Assembly (NCBI GenBank): GCA_963576785.1
Contig: OY756147.1
Location: forward strand, 434,001 to 498,000
Direction of reading: 5' to 3'
DNA length: 64,000 bases
From: Chlorophyllum brunneum
Lineage: Eukaryota > Basidiomycota > Agaricomycetes > Agaricales > Agaricaceae
The notes under the pieces are model-generated. The model had not been told where the DNA came from. It made no database searches and saw only the letters and a list, made by a program, of their open reading frames with translations. Below are positions 10,506 through 24,440 of this stretch, one piece after another. A program made the position numbers and the translations under genes. Positions within the stretch are counted from its first letter, which is position 1. Each line of letters starts with the position of its first letter.

Positions 10506-12201
10506 CTATCGTCCTGATGTCACAACCTCTGTGGCTTTTGTCTCCTCTACTTCCCCTTCTCTTTGATGCCCAAATTTCGACGGGGTGGGCAATTTTGAAA
10601 TCTGATGTTGATGTCCAATTTCTGTCGTGCCAGGTTCACGCGAAGTGCCACCAGTACCACTAGTACCTGTACCGCTCATGGAATCGAGTTCGATGTTGAA
10701 GGTAGGCATCGTGCCACTTTCGATTGTTGTGGTTGGTTGATTGGAGGTGCGGTGGTGATATCGTTGATTGAGAAGAATCATGAAGCAATTGCTGTACCTA
10801 TATATCGGGATGAGCGCTTGGATTTGAGTTCCACAATATGAAGATACTGACAATTTTCCAAGGACGTATCCTCTAGTAGCAAAATTGTCAAATTGATATC
10901 ATGTAATAGTGAACGAGAATAGCCTACCCCGGTTCATAGATGTTTGTGATCTAGAAGGACCATGAGCCTTATGAAATGAAGTATCTGGTATGAGCACGTA
11001 CAGGTGGCGCTATCGGTTTAATGAAGAATATGACGACAGTCTCGATAGCCACGGCAGCTACTCATTCGTATCAGAACATCAGTGTGACTAAGATATGACG
11101 AATATCGTACCAGTAATTGCGTTTGTTTCGAGAGTTAGCGTCAAAAGGCGCATAATTTTTCTTCCAGTCGAAGGACGAACCGACACGGGATCTCTCCTTA
11201 CCCGCAGCAGCTGTTTGTGTACCATGTTGAATAAGAACGTAGCCGAAAACAAGAGATGCAGAACGTACTATGTAGCACATCGAGCTGGCGATTACGATAT
11301 CCGTTACTGCACTTCCAAAAAGCCATATCTATAATGAATGATCAGGGATAAGTATGGTTATAAACAGTGGGTACTTACCACGATAGGAACGCGGTAGCTT
11401 TCGTCGAAGATGAGGATACTTTGGAGTTGATAGTCCTTTTATAACCCGAATTCAAAACTAATTTTGGATGTTGATAACGATTGCTGTGCTTACTCGTATT
11501 CCAGAAGCAATTCCGCATGCTCCCGTTAGGAGAGAAACCTAACAACCCCCTTCAATGAACTCCTAAAAAGCGGGAAGAAGTAAAACGCACCAAAACCAAT
11601 AATAAAGGCACAACCCTCCACTGACTCAACACCCAGATTCTCCAACAATAGACCAGTTGTACGAGTAGCGCGATAATAGCATCGAGAGTTGGTATATCAA
11701 TAGCGGCGAAATGGAATTGATAGATTTTATTGATATCACCGAAATTGTATGCATACCAAAAGAAGGCGTCTTCCATTGTGAAAATAGTATCGAGGAGAAA
11801 GATGAGATGGACTGTGAGGAGGGGATTGTTTGAGAAATGGTTTTGATAGCATAGAAGATGTGTACCTATGACTTTGATGGTTGTCGTATCATTGCGGGAG
11901 TACATCAAGTAGAGGACTGTTTTGGACGAAAGATCATAGTAGGAGAATATGTGGTGTGAAGAGTCGAAAGGAACGTACGGTATTGAACTGAAAGTAATCC
12001 GTAGAGATACCAATTGAGGATAATTCCCAAGAGCTGACAGATGTAACGTAAGAGGCGCTAAACAAGATGGATGAAAAAGCACACCATCGGACCAGTGCTA
12101 CCAAGAAGATTAGTTCCAAGCCAAAACACAAAAGTCGGGGGTGGAGCGAAAACTCACATTGCGGCTACATCTTTGGGTATTGGGGCCTGAGGCAGGTCCA
12201 T
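10506..12201 (-). CDS. DUF6534 multi-pass membrane protein, copy A
   Basis: This intron-rich minus-strand gene starts MDLPQAPIPKDVAAM at 12201. Spliced blocks in order are RYICQLLGIILNWYLYGLLS (TM), QYLLYLMYSRNDTTTIKV, HLIFLLDTIFTMEDAFFWYA, LDAIIALLVQLVYCWRIWVL, IWLFGSAVTDIVIASSMCYI, VETNAITGTIFVIS, then LGKLYSNCFMILLNQRYHHR and a polar tail ending TSGR. Block order (the LLD..FTxxDAFxW, LxLVQxxYCWRIW and KLYSN..xxLNxR signatures) matches the Agaricomycete DUF6534 family, predicted to have about seven membrane spans; its function is not known to me. Each block is open and joined by plausible GT-AG introns, so the gene looks intact. Copy A lacks three residues (an in-frame 9 nt deletion) in the LLDT..IFTMED block relative to copy B. 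Confidence 0.72.
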
Positions 12202-12257
12202 AGCTAGGGTACAACAAGGGATGCTGGGGGCGTAGCGTCCCAGAAGTGACGGTGCTT

Positions 12258-12267
12258 CTTTATATAC
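12258..12267 (-). promoter_or_regulatory. TATA box of DUF6534 copy A
   Basis: On the minus strand this reads GTATATAAAG, 57 nt upstream of the start codon at 12201. The same box lies 51 nt upstream of copy B. Confidence 0.6.
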
Positions 12268-12286
12268 TCATGGGACCTTCTCGAAA

Positions 12287-12314
12287 TTAGTTCCATCACG
12301 TTGAAACCCTGAAC
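12287..12314 (-). promoter_or_regulatory. 28-bp conserved upstream box, copy A
   Basis: This is identical to 16140-16167 upstream of copy B (core CATCACGTTGAAACCC on the plus strand). It lies about 20 nt upstream of the TATA box in each copy, while the DNA around it differs by indels and substitutions. That suggests a retained regulatory site. CACGTT is close to an E-box/bZIP half-site; the binding factor is unknown. Confidence 0.4.
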
Positions 12315-12534
12315 CACAGCATCGTCATGAAAAATACTTGATACTTGTACACATTCATACCGAAGCATCAAATTCTGATTTCACAACTTTGCTGGGACCT
12401 CTAAAGGTACCTCGCACTCCCGCAGTATACCATTATCCCCTGATCCGTGTCTAATAAACTCATAAAAATTCGTTCGCGGTTCCCGTAAAGGGACGGTGAA
12501 GCCCACGGGGGGTCATACGTTTCCGGGAAGAATG

Positions 12535-13645
12535 CCTACGGTCGCCCTCGGGGACATGCTCAAACTTCAACGAAGGTAGTCCAGATCTGGTCCCATTTAC
12601 GATATATTGAGCGCTAAATATGTCACACAACGACCCATCACGCCCATAAATGGAGCGGTTGCTCGGTGTGCCCGAGTCAAGTGCAAGTGGCGGCTGCAAG
12701 GCAGTACCATCTCTCACGTCGCGGGCCCAAATATTGTGCCGGATACTTCAGTACTTGATATTTGAAGACAATAAGTAGACATAACAACAGAGGTGGTTGA
12801 GTGCCTATTCCAGCTAGTACGACACGGGAGTCTTAAAAATGAAATTGCAGGATTAAGGATAAATTTGGCAGAAAAAGTGTGTAGCAGGCATTGAAGTAAG
12901 TGGGTGTCTGCATTCACCTGGGGTTAGGACTTTGACTCAAGTGCGGAAGTGCTTGAGGTTTAGTGATATTCTGTGATTTCGCAGTAGAAACGTATCTATA
13001 CACAGTTTAGCTACAAATGTTATCAAGTGGTTGCACACAATCTACGCATGCTGCCGAGGCTGTCAAAACGTGTCAGAAAAGGGAAAGAGCAGAATCATAC
13101 ATTTCTATACACTGACCTAACAAACAATGTCATATTATATTAGCACCCAATCCCCAGTCTCATATCTGCCAATTTTCCTTGACATCCGTATGATTACGGT
13201 CACCATAGTCTCGATCAAGTGTAGTGAAGACGGGACAATCGGCAATCTTAAACGAAATTGTCCTCTGCGTTGTTAAGATCCTGTGAATGACATAAACATC
13301 TGGGATGATAGTAAGCTTACCTAATGTCTTTAAATAGATGGACTGGCTTCGGGAGCATCCCGGCACAAGCCCTGTGTGTGTGGGTGAGTTAGGTAGGTTT
13401 GCTGGCACATTACAGCATACAGGAATAGCACTGATATCTGTCTTCGTCCGATGAGCTCAGAGTGTTTAGTGTGAAAAAAAGATTTGGCTTTTGGCCAGCA
13501 TCAGCAGGCAGGCGGTCAAGGAACGAAAAAGAAAGGGAGGTCTGGTCACTGGCAGCCAGTCACGTAGTTCCAAGACCTCAGACACAAGCTAAATGACTGC
13601 CACATATGGCTAGTCATCGACGAAGTTTGACCATGTCCCCCAAGG
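12535..13645. other. 1.1-kb segment present in only one duplication unit
   Basis: Homology between the two units stops near 12530/16365 and resumes near 13645/16385. The intervening 1.1 kb has no counterpart in unit 2. It holds no long frame, and I saw no clear terminal inverted repeats or target-site duplication. Confidence 0.5.
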
Positions 13646-13649
13646 CAAC

Positions 13650-14010
13650 AGTAGTCTAGAGTGTCGGAACGCCAAACTCGTGTCCGACTAGACCATAAAA
13701 GGTGAAGACAGTTATAAAATTGCATCTTAGTGTCTCCGGATGTTAAAAGGAAAACACCTTCCGTTGAGATGGAGCTATTCTCGGACAAGGGAATCACCGG
13801 ACGAGCTGTGTTTGGAGCAGGGTAAAAATATCGAGGGAGTGTTATTGGGTGGAAAGGGGTGTTTATATCGAGGAATCGTGCTACAGGAGTGTATTCGGAC
13901 GAGGTGCCCGCACGTGGAGAATACGTTGGATAGGGTTCCGAGCATGCCTCGAAGGTTGTGTTTAGCCCCCCAGCTCGGTCGAGAGTTCACGGCGGGGGTG
14001 GACTGGGCTA
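13650..14010. repeat. Duplicated downstream flank, copy 1
   Basis: This matches 16390-16720, starting at the shared TCTAGAGTGTCRGAACGCC and running through AGGGTTCCGARCA. It is interrupted by small indels. No coding frame is conserved between the copies. Confidence 0.7.
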
Positions 14011-14361
14011 CAATATCAGTGACTTGTGATTGTAACGGTCGAAATATTAAGAATGATGTGGTTCAGTGGGGCATTGTGTACGCCAGACATGGACCACTAA
14101 CATCCCTCTATAGTAGTCATCGCTAGAACACGCTACACAGTACTCACGGATCAAAGCAGTAACATGACAGCGGAAAGGTTCTGCACTTCCTGAATCTGCA
14201 GGTGGGTTCTAATAGTCCCGGATCAACTACCAAGAGTACGACCAATAGGGAGACTCGTGGTTCCCATTTCTTTCGTGATTATTATATCATGTGTTAAAAT
14301 TCGGATATCTTATACCTCACCCCATTCACATAACCTACTAATACACACACTACATATACCA

Positions 14362-16056
14362 CTACCGTCCCGATATCACAACCTCCGTAGTTTTCGTTTT
14401 CTCTATTTCCCCATCCCTTTGATGCCCAAATTTCGACGGAGTGGGCAATTTTGAAATCTGATGTTGCTGTCCCAGTTCCGTTGTACCATGTTCACGCGAA
14501 GCGCCACTACCTGTACCGCTCACGGAATTGAGTTCGATGTTGAAGGTAGGCATTGTGCCGCTTTCGATTGTGGTTGTGGTTGGTTGATTGGAGGTGCGGT
14601 GGTGATATCGTTGATTGAGAAGAATCATGAAGCAATTGCTGTACCTATATACCGAGTTAGCGCTGGGATTTTACTTTGGCAATGTGAAGATGCTGACAAT
14701 TTTCCAAGGACGTATCCTCTAGTAGCAAAATTGTCAAATTGATATCGTGTAATAGTGAACGAGAATAGCCTACCCCGGTTCATAGATGTTTGTGATCTAG
14801 AAGGATCATGAGCCTTATGAAATGAAGTATCTGGTATGAGCACGTACAGGTGGCGCTATCGGTTTAATGAAGAATATGACGACAGTCTCAATAGCCACGG
14901 CAGCTACTCATTCGTATCAGAACATCAGTGTGACTAAGATATGACGAATATCGTACCCGTAATTGCGTTTGTTTCGAGAGTTAGCGTCAAAAGGCGCATA
15001 ATTTTTCTTCCCGTCGAAGGACGAACCGACACGGGATCTCTCCTTACCCGCAGCAGCTGTTTGTGTACCACGTTGAATAAGAACGTAGCCGAAAACAAGA
15101 GATGCAGAACGTACTATGTAGCACATCGAGCTGGCGATTACGATATCCGTTACTGCACTTCCAAAAAGCCATATCTATAATGAATGATCAGGGATGGATA
15201 TGGTAACGAACAGTAGGTACTTACCACGATAGGAACGCGGTAGCTTTCGTCGAAGATGAGGATACTTTGGAGTTGATAGTCCTTTTTTACCCGAGTTCAA
15301 AACTGAATTTTGGATGTTAATAGTTGCTTACTCGTATTCCAGAAGCGATCCCGCATGCTCCTGCTAAGAGAGAAACCTAACAGCCTCCTTCGGTACTCTC
15401 CTAAGCAAAGCGGGAAAAGAGTAAAACGCACCAAAACCAATAATAAAGGCACAACCCTCCACTGACTCAACACCCAGATTCTCCAACAATAGACTAGTTG
15501 TACGAGTAGCGCGATAATAGCATCGAGAGTTGGTACATCAATAGCGGCGAAATGGAATTGATAGATTTTACTGATATCGCCGAAATTGTACGCGAACCAA
15601 AAGAAGGCGTCTTCCATTGTGAAGATAGTTTGAACGGTATCGAGGAGAAAGATGAGGTGGACTGTGAGGAGGGGATTATTTGAGAAATGGTTTTGATAAC
15701 ATAGAAGGTTCGTACCTATGGTTTTGATGGTTATAGAGTCTTTGCGTGAGTACATCAAGTATAGGACTGATTTTGATGAAAGATCATGGTAGGTAGAGGA
15801 TTATGCGGTGGTGATGCAAAGAGCGTACGGTATTGAACTGAGAGTAATCCGTAGAGATACCAGTTGAGGATGATTCCCAAGAGCTGGCAGATGTAACGTA
15901 AGGAGCGCTAAACACGCTGCAGATGAAAAAGAGTATACCTTCGGACCAGTACTACCAAAATATTTGATTTTAAGCCAAAATAAAAGAGAGTAATATGAGA
16001 GGCAAAACTCACACTGCGGCTACATCTTTGGGTGTTGGGGTTGGAGGAAATTCCAT
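14362..16056 (-). CDS. DUF6534 multi-pass membrane protein, copy B
   Basis: This is the paralogue of 10506-12201 with the same exon-intron plan. It starts MEFPPTPTPKDVAAV at 16056, with blocks RYICQLLGIILNWYLYGLLS, QYLLYLMYSRKDSITIKTI, LLDTVQTIFTMEDAFFWFAY, LDAIIALLVQLVYCWRIWVL, IWLFGSAVTDIVIASSMCYI and a C-terminal block with LLNQRYHHRTSN, ending ISGR. Differences from copy A inside exons are mostly substitutions and in-frame indels (for example in the Gly/Thr-rich tail SGTGSGASREHGTTE), which implies selection on the protein after duplication. Introns are more diverged. The role is unknown; a membrane receptor-like or transport function is only a guess from topology. Confidence 0.72.
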
Positions 16057-16106
16057 AACCAGGGATGCTGTAGGGTTCGCTTGGTGTCCCGAAAGTTACG
16101 ACGGTT

Positions 16107-16116
16107 CTTTATATAC
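16107..16116 (-). promoter_or_regulatory. TATA box of DUF6534 copy B
   Basis: GTATATAAAG on the minus strand, 51 nt upstream of the start codon at 16056, equivalent to 12258-12267. Confidence 0.6.
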
Positions 16117-16139
16117 CCCCATGAGACATTTTCGAAAAT

Positions 16140-16167
16140 TTAGTTCCATCACGTTGAAACCCTGAAC
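16140..16167 (-). promoter_or_regulatory. 28-bp conserved upstream box, copy B
   Basis: Identical to 12287-12314 and at nearly the same distance from the TATA box. Confidence 0.4.
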
Positions 16168-16389
16168 AACACAACAAAAAAAATTGCGTTCGTCATTGAA
16201 AAATAGGTGATTTTCGGACACACACTCAAATAGAAAGCATCAAATTCTGATTTTCGCAACACTGTTTAGAGCTGTAAATGTACGACGCACTCTCGTGGTA
16301 TATCCATCCTTGTTTCACTGTTCCTATAAAGATATTATAAAGCCCACGAGTAGTCATCAAGTCTCCGCAAAAGAATCAATTAGATATAG

Positions 16390-16720
16390 AAATGTCATCT
16401 AGAGTGTCAGAACGCCCAAACTCGTGTCCGACTAGAGCTGGAAAAGGTGAAGCCGATCTCTGGATGTTAATATAAGAAAGTCTTCCGAACATCCTCTGGA
16501 GCGGATCTATTCTTAGGTTATGGGAATCACCGGAATTGTTGTATTTAGGTGGTGGGGTAAAAAATATTTGAGGGATGTTATTGGGTGTTTGTGTTGGTAT
16601 AAGAATGTACTAGGACGAGATGCCCGTTGGTATTTTGGATAGGGTTCCGAACACGCCTTTGACGAAGGCTGTGTTTGGTTGGGACCCAGTTCATGGCGGA
16701 GGCAGATTGGACTAGTACAT
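16390..16720. repeat. Duplicated downstream flank, copy 2
   Basis: Homologous to 13650-14010. It directly follows duplication unit 2, which marks the ancestral order of the block. Confidence 0.7.
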
Positions 16721-16921
16721 GAGTGGCTTGTGAAAGTTCGAAAGCTGTAAGAATCGTATGGTTCGAACGCCTGGCGCGGACAAGAGCGAATTCGGGCGGG
16801 AAGTGAAGCTAGTGAACAAGGTCACGTCAGGTGATGGAACGAAGAATCCGGCGTAGCGCACTTACGTCATTGCACGTGAGCAAAATGCCATCCAAAATTT
16901 GTGAAAATGAAGCAGGTGGAC

Positions 16922-19132
16922 ATGTACACAGCACTCCGCCGCTCCTCCCTCCAGCTCAAGCCACCCACCCAGCCATGTGCGCATCTACATAGTTCTGCCG
17001 TGCAGCAAAAGCACCAGAGGTTGAAGCAAAAAGGTGCGCGCTTCAATCCTTTTCTCGGGTGATTGGTACTTATATTTGCCTAGGTTCTTCTAGGACGAGG
17101 CTTGCCCAGGACCTTGAACGCGACTCGTCATCTGGGAAGCATGAGGTAGCACAGACAAACAAGGGCTTTACGCGAGCAGGAGCTCCCCATCAGGATCCTC
17201 AATTTGTCGAGACACACCAAAGACGATCCCGTCCTCCACCACGACGAGATGACAACGACTATGTCCGGGATGTCATTCCCGTAATTACAAAGAAGGCAGA
17301 AGTCAAAGAGAATCATCATCCCTATCCCTTCCCATCTATACTTGACGGAATTCAGGAATCCGAATTTTACAACCCTCCATCCCCCGTCAGCCTTTCCCCC
17401 TCTCGCGAAGAGGAAAATTCCACATTTTCCAAAACGACTCCTCAGCTCCCTACTAAATTTGCGTCTCCGCCCCTCCTACCAGGATTTCTTACGTCCTTGG
17501 ACAGTATGCTCGGTCCCGACGCGAGACCTACGCCCATACAAGCGCTGAGCATCAAATGGTTGATTGAGGAATCAGGTTCAGAGTTGTCTACGAACGAGTG
17601 GAAACAATTCCTCCTCGCGTCGGAAACAGGATCTGGGAAATCGCTGGCATACTTGTTACCATTACTCCAGCGCCTTAAACTTGGCGAACAGTCAGGTACT
17701 TCTACAGTCAAAACACGGGTAGAGAAACGCGCGTTGAATCCACGCGCTATTATCCTCGCACCAACCCATGAGCTCGCACGACAGCTTTCCTCATTTACCA
17801 AGGCACTCGCACGTAATGTGAAGTTGAGGGTTATGTGTACAAGTCAAGCGAATACCCCAAGCACGACCAAATCCGATGTGACAGCTAGGAAACTGGCTGA
17901 GCAAATGGATGCTATAGCAGGCGGTTCCGATTCTGTTGGAGAATTGGATATGGGAAAGGATAGATTCCCGGTGGATATTCTTGTTGGAACGCCTGTGAAA
18001 GTCATGGAAATGATCAGAGGGAGAGGTTGGAATCGTTTACATGGTGACCTAGAAGCGGATGAAGAAGGGAATTTACCCAAGTTGAGGCGGGGACGGGATA
18101 AAATGCCTGGTATAGGGCGATGGAGACAAAAACCAGAGTTGGGTTTGGAGAATATCGAATGGGTCATTGTTGATGAGGCAGATGTTTTGTTCGGTACGTG
18201 TCACACACTCTCCATGGCTCTAATTAACCAAAACAACTTCAGATCCCGATTTCCAAGAAGTCACTCGTACACTTCTGGCCGATATCAGTGCCGCTCGAGG
18301 CCAACCTGTCCAAGTCAACTCAACCGATCCTTCTCTATCCTCTTTCACACCAACCAACCCTTCTTCTACAACTACCGAACCTATCAATTACCCTTTCAAC
18401 CTAATCCTCACTTCCGCTACCATTCCCAAAAACCTCGCTACCTATCTCGACCACCACCATCCCGACCTCGTTCGTCTAACCTCTCCTCGCCTCCATCATC
18501 TCCCTCGAAATCTCAAAACTGAGTACGCATCCTGGACAGGCGGTAACAAATACGCCGATATCGAACGTCGAGTTCGAGAAGTTTGGGCAGCGGATGCAGC
18601 AGCTTGGAGTATGGTTGAACCAGAATTACCTCCTTCATTATCTAAAATCTTGGTGTTCTGTAATAAGAGCACCAAGGTAGTAGAATTGGCTGGGTATTTG
18701 GAAGAAAAGGGTATTAAGTGTGTTGCGTTGACGAGTACGAGTGAACAGAGGAAAAGAGGATCGAATAAACATCTAGAAGGATTTTTACGTCCTGTGCAAA
18801 TCAATCCTCATCCCCTCCACCCATCATCAAATGCAATTCACATGAAAAAAGAAACCAACAACAACCAATCAACTCTACACGATCCAAAATCCACTCCACA
18901 TGTGATGATAACAACGTCATTACTTTCAAGAGGATTAGATTTCGCAGCGGAGTTGGAACATGTGTTTATTGTGGATGAACCGAGGAATATGGTTGATTTT
19001 TTGCATAGGGCGGGGAGGAGTGGGAGAGCGGGGGGGAAGGGGAAGGTTGTGGTTTTTACAAAGTTGAAGGGGAGGGGGAGTGGGAGGAGTTTGGATGTGA
19101 AGGAAAGGGTTAGGGCTTTGTTGAAAAAGTAA
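16922..19132 (+). CDS. MRH4: Mitochondrial DEAD-box RNA helicase, Mrh4-like
   Basis: Three exons (16922-17033, 17084-18193, 18243-19132) give 703 residues in one frame. The N-terminus MYTALRRSSLQLKPPTQPCA is basic, Ser/Ala-rich and lacks acidic residues, as expected of a mitochondrial presequence. Helicase motifs in order are the Q motif (RPTPIQALS), I (ASETGSGKS), Ia (APTHELARQ), II (VDEADVLFD, split by the second intron), III (TSATIP), a V-like stretch (TTSLLSRGLDF) and VI (HRAGRSGRAG). The family acts in mitochondrial large-subunit rRNA handling and ribosome assembly. An in-frame ATG 15 nt upstream (16907) is possible; I prefer 16922 because the presequence then starts at once. The region between motifs III and VI carries a low-complexity insert. 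Motif set and targeting signal both support Mrh4 over a cytosolic helicase. Confidence 0.87.
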
Positions 19133-19475
19133 AAAGTGGTGAGGTTTTTGTGTTGATGAGTCACTCCCTACTCTTGGTTATTTTTTTGGTATCGGTTATG
19201 GATTATAATTCAAAGTTTTTAATAGAGCTCCCCTTTTCTTGGTATACCCCCTTTGACAAGTATGATGCAATAACGCTTCAAATTTCAGACCGATCGAATG
19301 ACGTCCCGTTGAACCCCCCATCTGTCCCCTGACCGCAACCTGAGACGCTTCCAATACGCCTTTATACCCCCTCCTTACCCCGCTTCCTAAACAAATTATC
19401 TCCCCCCCCCCACACACACACATCACCTACCCTACGCACCTTTTACGCGCATCAAAAAGAAAAAAAAAAAAGACA

Positions 19476-21062
19476 ATGACCATCCCATCTCTCCCCTCTC
19501 TCCCATCAATCCCAGCTATCAACTCCTTAGGATCTCTAACTTCTCTAAGTTCATTCTCTTCACTCGGTTCCATCAGTTTAGGTCTCGTTTGTGCTGCGAC
19601 GACTGTTTCTGGATCTGTTATACCTGTTGAGGAATCTCATTCTGGGGAACAAGAACGAGAGGATGTTGGTGGTGGAGGTGAGAAAGTGATGGGACCGGAG
19701 AAGGAGAAGATTTCTGCGAGGGAACCTCAGGAAGGTGGTGATGGTTCGCAGGGGGGGAAGGCACAGGTTATTACGGCTTGTACGGTTCCTGGAACGGCGG
19801 CTTTGACTTTTGTGAGTTTTGTTTATTCTCTTTTTTTTTTTTTGCGTTTTTGGTGTTAATGGGTTGGAATAGGATGATGGACCTTATCAATATACGTTGG
19901 TATTTTATTTTAGGATTTGTTGGTTACGATAACTGATTTTGGGGGGTTTAGGGAAGAGATTAGTCGGATTTTGAAGGAAAGTAATGCGACTGGGACTTTT
20001 TTCTTTAGTGAGTGTTTATGGTTTGATGAGGATTTGGTTTAACGTCGATGTTTTATGTATAGATGGACAAAATTGTTCGTCCTTTTTTACACTTCTCTCA
20101 TAGTTCCACACATACTCATTTCTGCGGGGGATTTAGTCGGGTGCATTAACAGTCCCGCTGACGCTGCGCGTGTCAAAGCCGCTTATGACGCTGGTCATCA
20201 AGTTGCTTCGCATAGTTGGAGTCATAAAGACCTTGCTACATTATCCAAAGATGAAGGTACGCACCATAAACTCTTTTTTTTTTTCTTCGAAGGTATTGGT
20301 ACTAAGATACATGATTTAGTTCTTAACGAAATGTCTTCCGTCTCACGTACGTTACACCTTTTTCTTCCCCGGACATAATATTTAAGCTGTATCCCCGATT
20401 CAGAGGCCATTCAACAGATCACCGGTGTCAGACCTGCACAAATGCGACCTCGTACGCCTCACATTCTCATCAACGATCATTTCAATATCTAACATTCTCT
20501 TAAATAGCGTTTGGAAGTATCAATGACGTAGTACTCGAAGCCGCTGGTCAACTCGGTGAAGATGTCATTCTCTGGAACCTTGAGTAAGTCGTATTATCCC
20601 CAGCTACCTTATGATAACGATTAATCTCACAGCTCGGGTGATTCTGTTGGCACTTCGGCTGAAGAGTCGAAAGCTCGATACGCTGAGGCTGTTAAACAGA
20701 ATTCACCTATCTTGGCGTTGAATCATGAGACTCACGGTATGTCCTTATTTTCCAAAAACGAATATTGGTTTCATGCTGATTTCCATGTAGAAACGACCGT
20801 GTAATCATTTTTTTCTTGATTTGACTATTCAGGAACAAGTGTGCTCATATGGGGTTTTATAGTAAGGATGTGCTGCCGGCGGCTATTCAGACACTCAAGG
20901 ATGCGGGTTATCGACTCGTTACGGTGGCTGAATGTACTGGTAAAGAACCTTATTTGAAGTCGGATGCACCTGCTTTGCCTCCTGTGAGTCTGTTCTTCGC
21001 TTTTTTGTATTTGGCGACTTGTTTATTTTTCGTGCTCGTAGTCCAGTTTGAACTGTGGTTGA
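19476..21062 (+). CDS. Chitin deacetylase (CE4 polysaccharide deacetylase)
   Basis: This multi-exon gene starts MTIPSLPSLPSIPAINSLGS and has a hydrophobic N-terminal region that probably serves as a secretion signal. A Gly/Glu-rich linker follows. CE4 motifs in order are motif 1 ALTFDDGPYQYT (catalytic base Asp and metal Asp), motif 2 VASHSWSHKDL (two metal-binding His), motif 3 MRPPFGSIND, motif 4 LWNLDSGDSVG and motif 5 ILALNHETH. Deacetylation of chitin to chitosan in the cell wall is the expected reaction. I end the protein after a GTGAGT intron, reading PPSSLNCG and then TGA at 21062. No GPI-anchor signal follows, so it is probably secreted or wall-associated without an anchor. The upstream region has a CA-rich and poly(A) tract directly before the ATG. 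Confidence 0.87.
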
Positions 21063-21483
21063 TTGATATATTGCTGTATTTGATAATATATACTCTGAGG
21101 ATTCACGTTGAATGTGTTGGATGCATGAAGTTTGAATTTGGATCATAAGAGTCATGTTGAGGATGGTACGAAGTGTGTGGCGCAAGAAACCCATTGGGTC
21201 TGTCAGGAATTCGGACCTTGCTCATGTTTCGTCGGATCTGATATTGATACTACTGTATTACTCGCCCACCATGTACGCATTCTACACCTACCAGCCCCTT
21301 CCCTAGGTTCTTATCAATGGCAATCATCCAGCATCTTCCGATCGAAGTAGTTTGTCCGGTCCCCTTAGACATTGCCAGATGGACACTCGTCGAAACCGTT
21401 TGCGCATCATACGACTACAGATAAAAAAAAATATGATGGATATAAATCCTACATTAGATATATACTAGATTAACGAGTCGTAG

Positions 21484-23774
<2,291 letters not shown>

Positions 23775-23829
23775 GACAAACAGATCAGTGGAGCTATACA
23801 AGTCGAAGACGCACGTTCGTGGGAAAGAG

Positions 23830-24440
23830 AGAGTAGTACTGGCCAGCTTTTATATGCTCATATCATTCATCAATTCAACACAACACCCCTTATGACCTAT
23901 GTCGAACTGTACTCACCGTTAGTCAACTGATATTTGACCGAGGAAAGGACGTCCGGCGGGGCGGCAGAAGGATATCGCAAGTCGACCTAACCAATCATAT
24001 GATGAAATGTGTCACCTACTCTACATTGGTCTTGGCATTCGCGTGGTCTTGGCAATCAGGTCTACTAAATCGTGCAACGAAAATGTTAATTCCAAGAAAC
24101 CGATTACAACCCGTCTAAATGTGTTCACCAGCACTAGACCTAAGTCTCTACAGACATACCATCATAAAAATAAGTAATAGTACGTCCGAGAGGGAGAAAG
24201 CGAAATTATAGTATATATACAAATAACTGCCTTGCCCAAATTTATGGCATATTTACTGCAATCTACCATGGTTGAATGGGGTAGAGTGCGACTGACTTTC
24301 GCTTTAAGAGTCAGGTTTACCACTGGTTCACTTTCGTTAGCTCTTCGTCCGATCCCTTGGTATCTGAACAGTCTATGACACCAGGCCTTGCCTGCTGCAC
24401 TTGATTGCCCTGAAGAATACCCGTAAGTATGATAACCCAA
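23830..24440. other. Intergenic, no gene seen
   Basis: Promoter side of the GH47 gene and 3' flank of the third DUF6534 gene. No motif or RNA was recognised. Confidence 0.5.

Larger units (their letters stand above)
9880..12530. repeat. Duplication unit 1 (DUF6534 block)
   Basis: This is direct-repeat homology with 14130-16365. It includes the small-gene tail, the whole minus-strand DUF6534 gene and its promoter. Long runs are nearly identical (for example 11095-11330 against 14941-15180). Outside the exons identity drops and indels appear. Confidence 0.85.
14130..16365. repeat. Duplication unit 2 (DUF6534 block)
   Basis: This is the second copy of the block at 9880-12530, in the same orientation. 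The plus-strand small-gene tail has decayed here, while the DUF6534 gene is kept. Confidence 0.85.
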
